Source: Microbacterium elymi | GTDB taxonomy: Bacteria > Actinomycetota > Actinomycetes > Actinomycetales > Microbacteriaceae | Assembly: GCF_021582895.2 (NCBI RefSeq) | Contig: NZ_CP091139.2 | Coordinates: 3,286,001 to 3,350,000 of the forward strand | Length of the DNA: 64,000 nt | Reading direction: 5' to 3' | Part shown: in pieces, positions 22,786 to 33,595 of the stretch | Layout: each line of letters opens with the position of its first letter | Position numbering within the stretch: the first letter of the stretch is position 1 | Made by a program: the position numbers and the translations under genes | Notes under the pieces: model-generated | Told to the model about the DNA's origin: nothing | What the model saw: only the letters and a program-made list of their open reading frames with translations | Databases searched by the model: none

Positions 22786-23737
22786 GGTCCTCCCCGCCGT
22801 CGGCCTGCCGGAGCAGGCTCCACCCCTCGGTGATGACACGACCATACAGCAGGTCCGGATCGAGGCTGCGAGCTCCTCGGCCAGGCACTCGCGCAGGGTC
22901 CGCCGGGGGAACGCCAGCTCGTGCGAGGGCTTGCCCCGGCTGGGTCAGCACCGCCACACCCGGCTCGGGGCGCTCCAGCAGGGTGTCGCCGCCGGGCCGG
23001 ACCAGCCGGACCGACTTGATGCCGCCGACCCACTCCTCGGGACCCAGATACTCCCAGTCGACGGGCACGTCCAGGGCCAGGCGCAGCCAGGCGGCCAGGA
23101 AGGCCGTCGAGGGCGAGTCGGCCGCGCCGCGCACCTCGACCGCGGTGACCGGCTCGTACGGCGGCTGATCGAGCACCGCGGCGAGCTGCTCGCGCCAGTA
23201 GGTGACGCGGGTCCACGCGAAGTCGGTGTCGCCGGGCGCGTAGTGCCCGCCGAGTCCCGCGACCCACCCCGCCGGATCCGGCTGGGTCGCCGCATCCGTG
23301 ATGCGGCGCTGCGCGATCCGGCCGATCGAGGATCTCGACGGCTGCTTGGGGGTCTCGCGCGGCCACCAGGCGACCACGGGCGCGTCCGGCAGCAGCCCGG
23401 TGACCAGGCTCTCCGAGTTGTTGCCGGCGGCGCCGTACGCGCGCAGCACGATCACCTCGCTGGCGCCGGCGTCGCCGCCGACGCGGATCTCGGCATCCAG
23501 CCGCGGTTCGGCATCGGCATCCGGCGCATGCGGATCGCTCATGAGCACGATCACCCGCATCGGATGCTCGCGCGAGGCGTCGTTGGCGGCCTCGATGACC
23601 TCCTCTTCGGCGCCGTGCCGGATGAGGATGATGAGGGTCAGCACGCGGCCGAGGGCCACCGCACCGCCCTCTTCGCGGACGCTGACCAGCGACTTGGCGA
23701 TCTTGCTGACGGTGGTGTCGGGCAGATCGATGATCAT
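22778..23737 (-). CDS. opcA: Glucose-6-phosphate dehydrogenase assembly protein OpcA (two compensating indels)
   Basis: About 319 aa; an actinobacterial and cyanobacterial partner needed for full activity of Zwf, encoded directly upstream. Recognisable parts are DTTVSKIAKSLVSVREEGGAVALGRVLTLI and VVAWWPRETP. An extra G near 22935 and a missing G in GCTGC near 22888 cancel each other. The stretch between them should read as HELAFPRRTLRECLAEELRS. The ATG overlaps the zwf stop (ATGA). Confidence 0.92.
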   Translation of the reverse strand: MIIDLPDTTVSKIAKSLVSVREEGGAVALGRVLTLIILIRHGAEEEVIEAANDASREHPMRVIVLMSDPHAPDADAEPRLDAEIRVGGDAGASEVIVLRAYGAAGNNSESLVTGLLPDAPVVAWWPRETPKQPSRSSIGRIAQRRITDAATQPDPAGWVAGLGGHYAPGDTDFAWTRVTYWREQLAAVLDQPPYEPVTAVEVRGAADSPSTAFLAAWLRLALDVPVDWEYLGPEEWVGGIKSVRLVRPGGDTLLERPEPGVAVLTQPGQALARAGVPPADPARVPGRGARSLDPDLLYGRVITEGWSLLRQADGGEDHV

Positions 23738-25282
23738 GGGCGCCTCCAGGTGCGGCCGTCGCGGGTGAGCAGGTCGTCGGCCGAGCGCGGACCCCAGCCG
23801 CCCGGCGTGTACTGCTCGAGCGGACCCGTCTGCGCGGCCCAGTACTCCTCGATCGGGTCGAGGATCTTCCAGCTGAACTCGACCTCCTCGTGCCGGGGGA
23901 ACAGCGGCGGGTCGCCCAGCAGCACATCCAGGATGAGCCGCTCGTACGCCTCGGGGCTGGCCTCGGTGAAGGCGTGCCCGTAGCCGAAGTCCATCGTCAC
24001 GTCGCGCACCTGGGTGCCCGCACCGGGCACCTTCGAACCGAAGCGGATGGTGACCCCCTCATCCGGCTTGCACCCGGATCACCAGCGCGTTCTGCCCCAG
24101 GCCGGAGGTCTGGTTGCGGCTGAACAGGTGCTCGGGGGCCCGCTTGAACACGACCGCGATCTCGGTGACGCGGCGTCCCAGGCGCTTGCCGGTGCGCAGG
24201 TAGAACGGCACGTCCGCCCAGCGCCGGGTGTTGATGCCGACCTTGATGGCCGCGTAGGTCTCGGTGGTGGACTGCGGGTCCATCCCCTCCTCCTCGAGGA
24301 AGCTGCGGACCTGCTCGCCGCCCTGCCAGCCGCCGCCATACTGGCCGCGGGCGGTGGCCAGGGACAGGTCGTCGGGGAGGGTGACGGCCGCCAGGACCTT
24401 CTCCTTCTCGGTCCGCAGGTCGCGGGCGTTGAACGAGATGGGCTCCTCCATCGCGGTCAGCGCGAGCAGCTGGAGCAGGTGGTTCTGGATGACGTCGCGC
24501 GCCGCGCCGATGCCGTCGTAGTAGCCGGCACGGCCGCCCACGCCGATGTCCTCGGCCATCGTGATCTGCACGTGGTCGACGTAGTTGCGGTTCCAGATGG
24601 GCTCGTACAGCTCGTTGGCGAAGCGCAGCGCCAGGATGTTCTGGACCGTCTCCTTGCCCAGGTAGTGGTCGATGCGGAAGATCGAGTCGGCCGGGAAGGC
24701 GCTGCGAGCGCGCTGTTCAGCTCGCGGGCCGAGGCCAGATCGTGCCCGAACGGCTTCTCGATCACCACACGTCGCCAGCGGTCGGGCTGATCGGCGGTGT
24801 CATCGACCAGGCCCGAGCTCTTCAGCTGCTCGGCGACCACGGCGAACGCGCGCGGCGGGATCGACAGGTAGTACGCGTGGTTGCCCATCGTGCCGCGCTC
24901 CACGTCCAGCTTCTCGACGGTCTCGCGCAGGCGCCGGAACGCATCCGGGTCGTCGAACTCGCCGGACACGAACCGGATCCCGGCCAGCAGCCTTCCAGGT
25001 CTCCTCGCGGAACTCCGTCCGCGCGTTCGCCTTCACGGCGTCGTACACGACGCGGGCGAAGTCCTGATCCTCCCAGTCGCGGCGGGCGAAGCCGACGAGG
25101 GCGAACCCCGGCGGCAGCAGGCCGCGGTTGGCCAGGTCGTAGACGGCCGGCATCAGCTTCTTGCGGGACAGATCGCCGGTGACGCCGAAGATCACCAGCG
25201 CGCTGGGGCCGGCGATGCGGTGCAGACGGCGATCATCCGGGTCGCGCAGCGGATTGTGGTCCCGCGTGATCTCCACGGTCAT
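23734..25282 (-). CDS. zwf: Glucose-6-phosphate 1-dehydrogenase (three indels)
   Basis: First enzyme of the oxidative pentose phosphate pathway (G6P to 6-phosphogluconolactone, NADP reduction); about 515 aa corrected. N-terminal IFGVTGDLSRKKLMPA is the dinucleotide-binding motif; RIDHYLGKETVQN carries the catalytic His region; VAIKVGINTRRWADVPFYLRTGKRL-type sequence lies near the C-terminal half. Breaks: extra base at 24991, lost G near 24702, and GCTTGC at 24066-24071. All three sit in GCWGC. The pgi stop lies 14 bp upstream of the start. Confidence 0.95.
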
Positions 25283-25296
25283 GGATCGGTGGCCTC

Positions 25297-26915
25297 CTAT
25301 TGGGCGGCTTCGAAGAGCGAGAGCACCTCGGCCTGCGGATCGGTCAGGGTGAGGGTGACCACCGGTCGCCCGTGCGCGGCGAGCACGGAGGCATCGCCCG
25401 CGGCCTGTGCGGCGATGAGCTGTCCGAACGTGAACGGGCGGCCCGGGATCTGCACGTCGACCTCGGTGCGCTCGGTGATCTGCAGGAACACGCCGGTGGC
25501 CGGACCGCCCTTGTGGTACTGCCCGGTGGAGTGCAGGAAGCGCGGTCCCCAGCCGAAGGTGGCGGGGCGGCCCGAATCGGCCGCGACCATCTCGCGCAGT
25601 CCGCGCAAGCTCGGGCAGACGCAGGCGGTCGACGTATGCCTGCACCGCCACATAGCCGTCCGGGCCGAGCCGGGACCACAGCGCGTCCAGCACCCCCGCG
25701 ATCGTGCCCGATGCCGCCAGCGCGGGATCGGTGACCCGCACCTCGACGCCGTCGACAACGAACGCCGGGGCGGACGGTGCCGGGCGGCGCTCCAGCAGCG
25801 CCCGGGTCGCGGCCTTGGCGGATTCCACATCGGGCTGGTCGAACGGATCGATCCCCAGCATCCGCCCCGCCACGGCGGTGGCGAACTCCCACACCACGAA
25901 CTGGCCGCCGAGCGACCCGCTGACCAGGATCTCGCCCTCATGGCGGTCGAACAGGTGGAACTCGTCGGCCTCGTCGACCAGACGCAGGATCTGCAGGTCG
26001 TCCGGCCGCGTGTCCAGCTCGGGCGAGACCGACAGCAGGACGACGGGCAGGATGCCGGTGCCGTCCTTTCCGGTGGACTCGGCCAGCAGCTGCCTCGATC
26101 CAGTCCTCCAGCCCCTCGATGTGCGTGCCGTCCGAGATCAGCCCGAGCTTGTCGCGCCGCGGCGAGCCGCCTGCGATGGCGGCCGCCAGGACCAGCGCCG
26201 GATTCTCCGGGCTGTCGATCGCGACCTCCAGCAGGGTCGCGTCGGCCTCGTCCAGCAGCTCGCCCAGGTCGGCGCCGGCAAGGCCCGCCGGGACGAGCCC
26301 GAACGCGGTCAGGGCCGAGTAGCGGCCGCCGACGGTCGGGTCGGCGCGGAAGACCCGGTACCCGTTCGCGGTCGCCGAGCGGTCCAGCGGCGAGTCGGGA
26401 TCGGTGACCACCACGATGCGCTCGGCGGGGTCGATCCCGAGGTCGCGGAACGCCGCCTCGAACGCCCGCTGCGCGGCATCCGTCTCCACCGTGGTCCCGG
26501 ACTTGGACGAGACCACCAGCACCGTCTGGGCCAGCGTGCCCTGGTCGTCCCCGTCCAGCGCGGCCAGCACCTGCCCGGGCGCGGTCGCATCCAGGATCGT
26601 CAGGGGGACCGCGGCCGTGCGGGCGATGAGCTCGGGCGCCAGCGACGAGCCGCCCATGCCGGCCAGCACCACGCGGGTCAGTCCCTTGGCGCGGTGCTCG
26701 GCCCGCAGACCGGCGATCTCGTCGACCAGCGGGCGCGAGACCGAGACCGCCTGCACCCAGCCGAGGCGACGGGATGCCTCGGCCTCGGCGTCCGCGCCCC
26801 ACAGCGTGGGGTCCTGTGCGGTGATGCCGGAGGCGACGAGGCTGCCGACGAGCTCGGTCAGGGTCTCGTCGACGACCGCCTTGACGTGCCCGCTGACGCG
26901 GATGTCGAAACTCAC
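25297..26915 (-). CDS. pgi: Glucose-6-phosphate isomerase (two indels)
   Basis: Interconverts glucose-6-phosphate and fructose-6-phosphate; about 538 aa corrected. Sugar-phosphate isomerase (SIS) motifs are visible: [29 protein letters not shown], and a C-terminal region with [19 protein letters not shown]. Extra bases at 26091 and at GCAAGC 25605-25610 break it into three frames. GTG 26915 overlaps the tal stop (GTGA). Its place between tal and zwf links glycolysis to the pentose phosphate branch. Confidence 0.94.
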
Positions 26916-28031
26916 CGCGCGTCGTCCTGCGCGTCCGACAGCGCCTGCGAGACGGTGTCCTGCAGTTCGTGCCAGGACACGACGAACTTCTCCACGCCCT
27001 CGTCCTCCAGGACCTGGGTGACGTCGTCGAAGTCGACGCCGACCGAGGCGAGGCCGTCGATCACGCCGTGCGCGTCCGCGTAGTTGACGGTGACGGCGTC
27101 GCCGCCGATCACTCCGTGGTCGTACACCGCCTCGAGCGTCTTCTCCGGCATCGTGTTCACGGTGCCGGGCGCGACCAGCTCGGTGACGTACAGCGTGTCC
27201 GGCAGGGCCGGGTCCTTGACCCCGGTCGAGGCCCACAGCGGACGCTGCAGACGAGCCCCGGCCTGCAGCGAGCGCCGTGGCCCGATCGCCGGCGAACGTC
27301 TGCTCGAACAGCTCGTAGGCCAGACGGGCGTTCGCGATCCCCGCCTTCGAGCGCAGGGCGGCCGCGGCATCCGTGCCGATGGCGGCGAGCCGCTTGTCGA
27401 CCTCGGTGTCCACGCGGGACACGAAGAACGACGCGACCGAGAAGATCTGCGACAGGTCGCGGCCGGCCGCCCGCGCCTGCTCGAGACCGGCCAGGTAGGC
27501 GTCGATGACCTCGGCGTAGCGGGCGAGCGAGAAGATCAGGGTCACGTTCACCGAGATGCCGGCGGCGATCGTCTGCGTGATCGCCTCGAGGCCGGCCTTG
27601 GTGGCGGGGATCTTGATGTAGGCGTTCGGCCGGTCGACGGCCTGCGCCAGCTGCGCGGCCTGCGCGATGGTGGCGGCGGTGTCGTGCGCGACCTCGGGCG
27701 AGACCTCGATCGACACGCGCCCGTCCGTCCCGTCGGTCGCGTCGTACACCGGCCGCATGATCCCGCAGGCGTCGCGCACGTCGGTGGTGGTGATCTGGAA
27801 GATCGCCTCATCGGCAGACGCGCCGTCGGCGGCGAGCTGGGCGATCTGCTCCTGATAGCCCTCGCCGTGGCTGATGGCGTTCGCGAAGATCGTCGGGTTG
27901 GTGGTGATGCCGACGACATTGCGGTTGACGATCAGGTCAGCCAGGTTGCCGGTGGTGATGCGGCGGCGGGCGAGGTCGTCGAGCCAGATGCTGACGCCCT
28001 GGTCGGACAGCTGCTGGGTGGGAGTGGTCAT
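26912..28031 (-). CDS. tal: Transaldolase (one indel)
   Basis: Transfers dihydroxyacetone units in the non-oxidative pentose phosphate pathway; about 372 aa, the long actinobacterial type. [15 protein letters not shown] near residue 38 and the Schiff-base Lys in NAYIKIPAT (about residue 145) are clear. An extra base near 27262 in GCAGC interrupts [25 protein letters not shown] 28031 overlaps the tkt stop (ATGA). Confidence 0.95.
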
Positions 28032-30125
28032 GCGTTCTCCTTGATGGTCTCGCGTGCCGCCTCGACGACGGCGTCGGCGGTGATGCCGAACTTCTCGAAC
28101 AGGGTCTTGTAGTCGGCGGATGCGCCGAAGTGCTCGATGGAGACCGAGCGCCCGCGGTCGCCGACGATTCCGCGCCAGGTCAGCGCGATGCCGGCCTCGA
28201 TCGACACCCGCGCGGTGACCGTCGAGGGCAGCACGCTCTCGCGGTACGCCGCGTCCTGCTCGGCGAACCACTCCAGCGACGGAGCGGACACGACCCGCAC
28301 CGCCACGCCCTCGGCCTGCAGCCGCTCGCGGGCAGCGATCGCCAGCTGCACCTCGGAGCCGGTGCCGATGATGATGACATCCGGCGCGCCGCCGGCCGCC
28401 TCGGCCAGGATGTAGGCGCCCCGGGCCGTGTGGGCCGCCGACGCGAGCACCTCACCCGATGCCTCGCCCTCGCCGCGCTCGAACGTGGGCACGTTCTGGC
28501 GGGTCAGCGCGATGCCGGCCGGGCCGCCGTGCCGGCGCAGGATCTCGAGCCACGCGTGCGCGGTCTCGTTCGCGTCGGCGGGGCGGACCACGGTGAGGTT
28601 CGGGATCGCCCGCAGCGCGGCGAGCTGCTCGATTGGCTGGTGCGTGGGGCCGTCCTCGCCGAGGGCCACCGAGTCGTGCGTCCACACGAACGTCGACGGG
28701 ATGTCCATCAGCGCGGCCAGGCGGACGGCCGGGCGCATGTAGTCCGAGAAGATCAGGAACGTGCCGCCGAAGGCGCGGGTCGGCCCGTGCAGCGTGATGC
28801 CGTTCAGGATGGCGGCCATCGCGTGCTCGCGGATGCCGAAGTGCAGCACCCGGCCGTGCGGGTTCGCGGTCCACTCATGCGTGGACCATTCGGCCGGGTT
28901 GAACGATCCGCCGTCGGTGATGGTGGTGTTGTTCGACTCGGCGAGGTCGGCCGAGCCGCCCCACAGCTCGGGCAGCGCGCCGGCGAGGGCGTTGATCACC
29001 TTTCCGGAGGCGGCGCGGGTGGAGACATCCGTGCCGGCCTCGAACACGGGCAGCACGGAGGCGATGTCCGCCGGCAGCTCGTGCGCCTCGAGGCGGTCCA
29101 GCAGCGCCTTGCGCTCGGGATTGGCCGACGCCCATGCGTCGAACGACTCCTGCCACTCCCGGTGCGCGGCCGCGCCGCGCTCGCCGAGTTCGCGGGTGTG
29201 GTCCAGCACGCCGTCGGGCAGGTCGAAGCTGCGCTCGGGGTCGAAGCCGAGCACCTTCTTGGTGGCGGCGACCTCATCGGCGCCGAGGGCCGAGCCGTGG
29301 ATCTTGCCGGTGTTCTGCTTGCCCGGGCTCGGCCAGCCGATGATCGTCTTCAGCACGATGATGGACGGGCGATCGCTCTCGCCCTTCGCCGCCTCGATGG
29401 CCGCGTGCAAGCTCGTGCACGTCCTCGACGTACTGGCCGGTCTTCTTCCAGTCCACCGTCTGCACGTGCCAGCCGTAGGCCTCGTACCGGGCGGCGACGT
29501 CCTCGGTGAACGCCACGTTCGTGTCGTCCTCGATCGAGATCTGGTTGGCGTCGTAGATCACCACCAGGTTGCCCAGCTGCTGGTGCCCGGCCAGCGACGA
29601 CGCCTCGCTGGTCACGCCCTCCTGCAGGTCGCCGTCCGAGGCGATGACGTAGACGAAGTGGTCGAACGGCGAGGTGCCGGCCGCGGCATCCGGGTCGAAC
29701 AGCCCGCGCTCGTAGCGTGCGGCGTACGCGAACCCGACCGCCGAGGACAGGCCCTGGCCGAGCGGACCGGTGGTGATCTCCACGCCCTTGGTGTGCCGGT
29801 ACTCGGGGTGCCCCGGGGTCAGCGACCCCCAGGTGCGCAGCGATTCCAGGTCTTCCAGCTCGAGGCCGAAGCCGCCCAGGAACAGCTGGATGTACTGGGT
29901 GAGCGAGGAGTGGCCGCAGGACAGGACGAAGCGGTCGCGCCCGATCCAGTGCGTGTCGGCCGGGTCATGGCGCATGACGCGCTGGTAGAGCAGATAGGCG
30001 GCCGGCGCCAGGCTCATCGCGGTGCCCGGGTGGCCGTTGCCCACCTTCTGCACCGCATCGGCGGCGAGGACACGCACGGTGTCCACTGCACGCTCATCGA
30101 TCTCTTCCCAACGCAGTTCCGACAC
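28028..30125 (-). CDS. tkt: Transketolase (one indel)
   Basis: Thiamine diphosphate enzyme of the pentose phosphate pathway; 698 aa corrected. N-terminal [17 protein letters not shown], the cofactor motif GDGDLQEG-type ([14 protein letters not shown], then [10 protein letters not shown]), the central PYR domain ([14 protein letters not shown]) and C-terminal [11 protein letters not shown] are all present. One extra base in GCAAGC at 29407-29412 splits [18 protein letters not shown] 30125 is first in the chain tkt-tal-pgi-zwf-opcA-pgl. Confidence 0.96.
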
Positions 30126-30295
30126 GGGGCCGCCTTTCAACAGGTAGGGGCGCCCGGCGACCGGTGAGCGAGAACGTCGCCACGGCAGGGATTCGGCGCA
30201 GGGCGCGCGTCTGCTTTCAGCATACCCATCGACGCTGCGTCGCATCGCTGTTCGTGACAAGGCGTGACGTCGGCCGCCGACCCGGCCGCATGCCA
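30126..30295. other. Divergent intergenic region tkt/ctaB
   Basis: About 170 bp between the divergent tkt and ctaB transcription units. The tkt promoter should lie here; I see GGCGGCCCCGTG-type leader sequence but no convincing -35/-10 pair and no coding potential. Confidence 0.4.
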
Positions 30296-30343
30296 TAGAC
30301 TTGTGAGGTTCCCGCGGCGGCTTTTCAGGAGGCGATCGCCATC
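30296..30343 (+). promoter_or_regulatory. ctaB promoter -10 and misplaced-looking Shine-Dalgarno
   Basis: TAGACT at 30296-30301 is a -10 candidate. AGGAGG at 30327-30332 is a near-perfect Shine-Dalgarno with 8 nt spacing to 30341. The in-frame codon there is ATC, not a normal start; the first usable start is GTG 30368, which has no Shine-Dalgarno. Confidence 0.45.
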
Positions 30344-30367
30344 ACCACGACGTCCCGCGCCATTCCG

Positions 30368-31274
30368 GTGCCGTCAGCTTCTCCCCGCCGTCCGCGGACG
30401 CTCGGACGCACCGTGCGCGGCTACTTCCAGCTCACCAAGCCCCGGGTGATGGAGCTGCTGCTGGTCACCACGGTGCCGGTCATGTTCCTGGCGCAGGGCG
30501 GGCTGCCCGATCTCTGGCTGGTGCTGACCACGGTGCTCGGCGGCGCGATGTCGGCCGGCTCGGCGGCATCGTTCAACATGTATCTGGACCGCGACATCGA
30601 CGTGCACATGCATCGCACCGAGAATCGCCCGCTGGTCACCGGCGAGGTCTCGCCGCGCGGCGCACTGATCTTCTCCTGGACGCTGGCGGTCGTCTCCACG
30701 ATCTGGCTCTGGCTGACCACCAACTGGCTGGCGGCAGTGCTGTCGGCGGTCGCGATCTTCTTCTACGTCGTGATCTACACGATGCTGCTCAAGCGCCGCA
30801 CCGAGCAGAACATCGTCTGGGGCGGGATCGCCGGCTGCTTCCCCGTGCTGATCGGCTGGACCGCCGTGACCGGCACGCTGGACTGGGCGCCGTTCGTGCT
30901 GTTCGCGGTGGTGTTCCTGTGGACTCCGCCGCACTACTGGCCGCTGTCGATGAAGTACAAGGACGACTACGAGGACGTGCACGTCCCGATGCTGGGCGCC
31001 ACCCGCGCCGGCGCGCAGGTCGGCCTCCAGGTCATCCTGTTCGCCTGGGCGACGGTCATCTGCTCTCTGCTGCTGATCCCGATCGCGCAGATGGGCCTGG
31101 TCTACACCGTGTCGGCGGTGGCGTTCGGCGGCTGGTTCGTCTGGGAGTCGCACCTGCTGTACAACCGCGCCGTCCGCGGGCAGGACCCGAAGCCGATGCG
31201 CGTGTTCCACGCGTCGATCACCTACTTGACGCTGCTCTTCCTGGCGGTCGCCGCCGACCCTGCTGCCGTTCTGA
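30368..31274 (+). CDS. ctaB: Protohaem IX farnesyltransferase (haem O synthase; 3' indel)
   Basis: Integral membrane prenyltransferase that makes haem O for cytochrome oxidase. About nine hydrophobic segments are predicted. The two catalytic Asp-rich loops are visible: [20 protein letters not shown] and the later [13 protein letters not shown]. The start is uncertain (GTG 30368, or an upstream site at 30341 behind AGGAGG). Near 31262 a small indel in a GCTGC context shifts the last codons. Corrected, the protein ends a few residues later at TGA 31272-31274; uncorrected it reads on to 31306. ctaA, the next enzyme in haem A synthesis, lies about 3 kb away beyond an accessory insert. Confidence 0.93.
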
Positions 31275-31345
31275 GCCAGCAGCGGAGCAGGGTTGCTTGT
31301 GAATGACGCGCTCCTCAACGCGGCGGCCGCGGTCGGCGGCCGCTC

Positions 31346-32539
31346 GTGAGGTTGCTGCTCGTCACAGCCGGATCACGCGGCGATGTCGAGCCGTTCGTCA
31401 CGCTCGCGCGGGCAGCCAAAGCGGCGGGGCATCAGGTGCGAGTCGCCGCCCCCGACAATTCGGGCGTCGCGACGGACGGCATCAGCCTCATCAGCCTCGG
31501 CGTCGACTATTCCGCCATGATCGAGGACCAGGGAGTCTCATTCGGCGCAGCGTTGCGCAACTACCGCACGGTGGTAAAGCCGATCATGCGTGGCGTCATC
31601 GTGGGTGCCGCGCGTGCGGCGCTTGTGTTCCAGCCGGACATGATCGTGGCGCACCCCAAGGTCCTCTCGGCGCCGCTTATCGCCGCCTCGCTCGGCATCC
31701 CGCACGTGCGCGTCGAGATGGTGCCGGCGGTCACGCCGACGCGGGCATTCCCGGCGGCGGGCACGGTCACCGCGGATCTCGGACCGCTCAATAGACTCAC
31801 CTACCTCGCCGCCTCGGCCGCGTCGTCGATGTTCGGCGTCGCCCTCGACGAGGCGGCCCGCCTGCTTGGCGTGCCGCGTAGCGACCGGATGCCGCCGCCG
31901 ACGGCCACGCTGATGCCGATCAGCCCCGCACTGCTGGAGCGACCCGAGGACTGGCCGGTCAGCGTGCACCTCACCGGAGCCTGGGTCGGCTCCGATTCAG
32001 GCACGGCTCTCGAACCGAATGTCGCAGCGTTCATTGCCGGTGGTTCGTTCGTCTACGCCGGGTTCGGCTCCATGGTGTCGGGCAACCCGGCCGCGCGCGG
32101 ACGCGCCCTCGTCGACGCTGCGCGCGCCCGTGGGCAGCGCCTGTTCGTCGCGACGGGACTCGGCGGCATCGAGATCGCCCCTGAACTGCGTGGCGACGAC
32201 GTGCTCGTGGTGCGCTCCGCGCCTCACAACCTCGTGCTGCCGCACGCCGCCGTTGCCGTGCACCACGGCGGAGTCGGGACCGTGCAGGCCGCGACACGGG
32301 CGGGCACGGTGTCCGTCGTCATCCCATTCATCGCCGACCAGCCGTTCTGGGCCGCGATGCTGCATCGACGCGGACTCGCGCCCCGCCCCGTGGCGCAAGG
32401 CCGGGCGACCGCAGCGCGCATCGGAATGGCACTCGACGCGGCGCCGCAATACCGCGACCCGGTCGATGCGGCGGCGCGGCGGATGCGGGCAGAGCACGGC
32501 ACCGCGGCGGCGCTGGCTATCATCAGCGCGCTCCGGTGA
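31346..32539 (+). CDS. Family GT1 UDP-glycosyltransferase
   Basis: Intact 397-aa glycosyltransferase of the UGT/macrolide-glycosyltransferase type (GT-B fold). The N-terminal acceptor domain opens LLLVTAGSRGDVEPFVTLARAAKAAGH. The C-terminal nucleotide-sugar domain carries VHHGGVGTVQAATRAGTVSVVIPFIADQPFW, the typical donor-binding loop. Acceptor and sugar cannot be told; homologues glycosylate lipids, polyketides or antibiotics. It starts at GTG 31346 within 75 bp of ctaB and is followed by an IS element. This block interrupts the usual ctaB-ctaA spacing, suggesting later acquisition. Confidence 0.85.
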   Translation: MRLLLVTAGSRGDVEPFVTLARAAKAAGHQVRVAAPDNSGVATDGISLISLGVDYSAMIEDQGVSFGAALRNYRTVVKPIMRGVIVGAARAALVFQPDMIVAHPKVLSAPLIAASLGIPHVRVEMVPAVTPTRAFPAAGTVTADLGPLNRLTYLAASAASSMFGVALDEAARLLGVPRSDRMPPPTATLMPISPALLERPEDWPVSVHLTGAWVGSDSGTALEPNVAAFIAGGSFVYAGFGSMVSGNPAARGRALVDAARARGQRLFVATGLGGIEIAPELRGDDVLVVRSAPHNLVLPHAAVAVHHGGVGTVQAATRAGTVSVVIPFIADQPFWAAMLHRRGLAPRPVAQGRATAARIGMALDAAPQYRDPVDAAARRMRAEHGTAAALAIISALR

Positions 32540-32615
32540 CCGACGCACACGAGCTCCAACGGGTGGGCTGCAAGAGGGGCGACCCATCGATTTCGGCGAC
32601 ACGCAGTGAACCCGC
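32540..32615. other. Short spacer between glycosyltransferase and IS
   Basis: 76 bp with no gene or clear signal; it forms the left flank of the IS insertion. Confidence 0.4.
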
Positions 32616-32617
32616 TA

Positions 32618-32631
32618 GGGCGTGTCTCCCA
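32618..32631 (+). repeat. IS left inverted repeat
   Basis: GGGCGTGTCTCCCA, the perfect inverse of the right repeat. Confidence 0.85.
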
Positions 32632-32664
32632 TATGTTTGGTGAGGCTCGCGGGATGCTGGCTGG

Positions 32665-33595
32665 GTGAGGTCGACGGGGTCGCGGTATCGGGTGTTCACG
32701 GACAAGCAGTGGGCGCGGATCGAGCCATTGCTGCCCTCGAACTCAGGCCGGCGTGGGCACCCGTTCGGAGACAGCCGGCGGATCGTCGAGGGGATCGCGT
32801 ATCGGTTCCGCACCGGGATCCCGTGGCGTGACCTGCCCCGCGATGAGTTCGGTCCGTGGCAGACGGTGTGGAAACGGCACCGCCGCTATGCCGGCGACGG
32901 CACGTGGGATCGCGTGCTGACGCAGATCCTCGCGGAGGCCGACGCGGCCGGCAAGATCGACTGGGCAGTCTCGATCGATGCCACGATCGCCCGCGCACAT
33001 CAGCACGCGACGAACACCACCCGCCCCGAGCAGGACACAGGGGGCGGGATCGAATCACAAGAATCTGCCCTGGCAGGAGATTGAGCCGCCCGGTCACGGC
33101 ATCGGCCGCTCCCGCGGCGGCCTGACCACGAAGATCCATCAGGCCGTCGACGGGCACGGCCGACCGTTGGGCATGATCGTTACCGGCGGGCAGCGCAACG
33201 ACGGCGCGATGCTGATCGAGGTGCTCGCCCAGATCCACGTTCCCCGACTCGGCCGTGGCAGGCCACGCACCCGCCCCGACGCGGTGCTCGCCGATCGCGC
33301 GTACGCAACCGGCGTGATCCGCGGCGAACTGCGGCGGCGGGCGATCAAGGCGGTCATTCCCGACAAGCGCGACCAAGCCGCAGCGCGCAAACGCCGCGGC
33401 CGCCACGGTGGTCGCCCGCCCGCGCTCGATGCCGAGGCATACAAGGGCCGCAACGTCGTCGAACGATTCTTCGCCCTCGCCAAGCAATGGCGCGGCATCG
33501 CCACCCGCTACGACAAACTCGCAATCACCTACCGCGCCGGCGTCACCCTCTGCGCCATCCTCACCTGGCAACGCCTATTGGGAGACACGCCCTAG
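32665..33595 (+). CDS. IS5-family transposase in two overlapping frames
   Basis: DDE transposase of about 280-310 aa if joined. The first frame (GTG 32665 to 33084) has the DUF4096-like N-terminus (FTDKQWARIEPLLPSNSGRRG, then GIPWRDLP) and the first catalytic Asp in WAVSIDATIARAHQHA. The second (to 33595) has GRSRGGLTTKIHQAVDG, the second Asp in VLADRAYAT and the Glu in NVVERFFALAKQWRGIATRYDK. A +1 shift within about 32978-33084, possibly at the GGGGGCGGG run near 33043, is needed. It could be programmed, as in other IS427-type elements, or another assembly indel. The TAG stop uses the TA of the target duplication. Confidence 0.85.
33579..33592 (-). repeat. IS right inverted repeat
   Basis: TGGGAGACACGCCC, complementary to the left end; it overlaps the last transposase codons. 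Confidence 0.85.

Larger units (their letters stand above)
32616..33594 (+). mobile_element. IS5-family (IS427-like) insertion sequence, about 975 bp
   Basis: Bounded by perfect 14-bp terminal inverted repeats, GGGCGTGTCTCCCA at the left and TGGGAGACACGCCC at the right. They are flanked by TA on both sides (CTA left, TAG right), consistent with the TA-containing target duplication of IS5/IS427 elements. It carries one transposase gene in two overlapping frames. It sits directly against a remnant of a related transposase. Confidence 0.88.

Noticed and set aside
31317..31347. GCGGCCGC repeated twice before the glycosyltransferase as an attachment site
   Set aside because: Simple high-GC palindromes; no matching copy at the other edge of the insert and no integrase.
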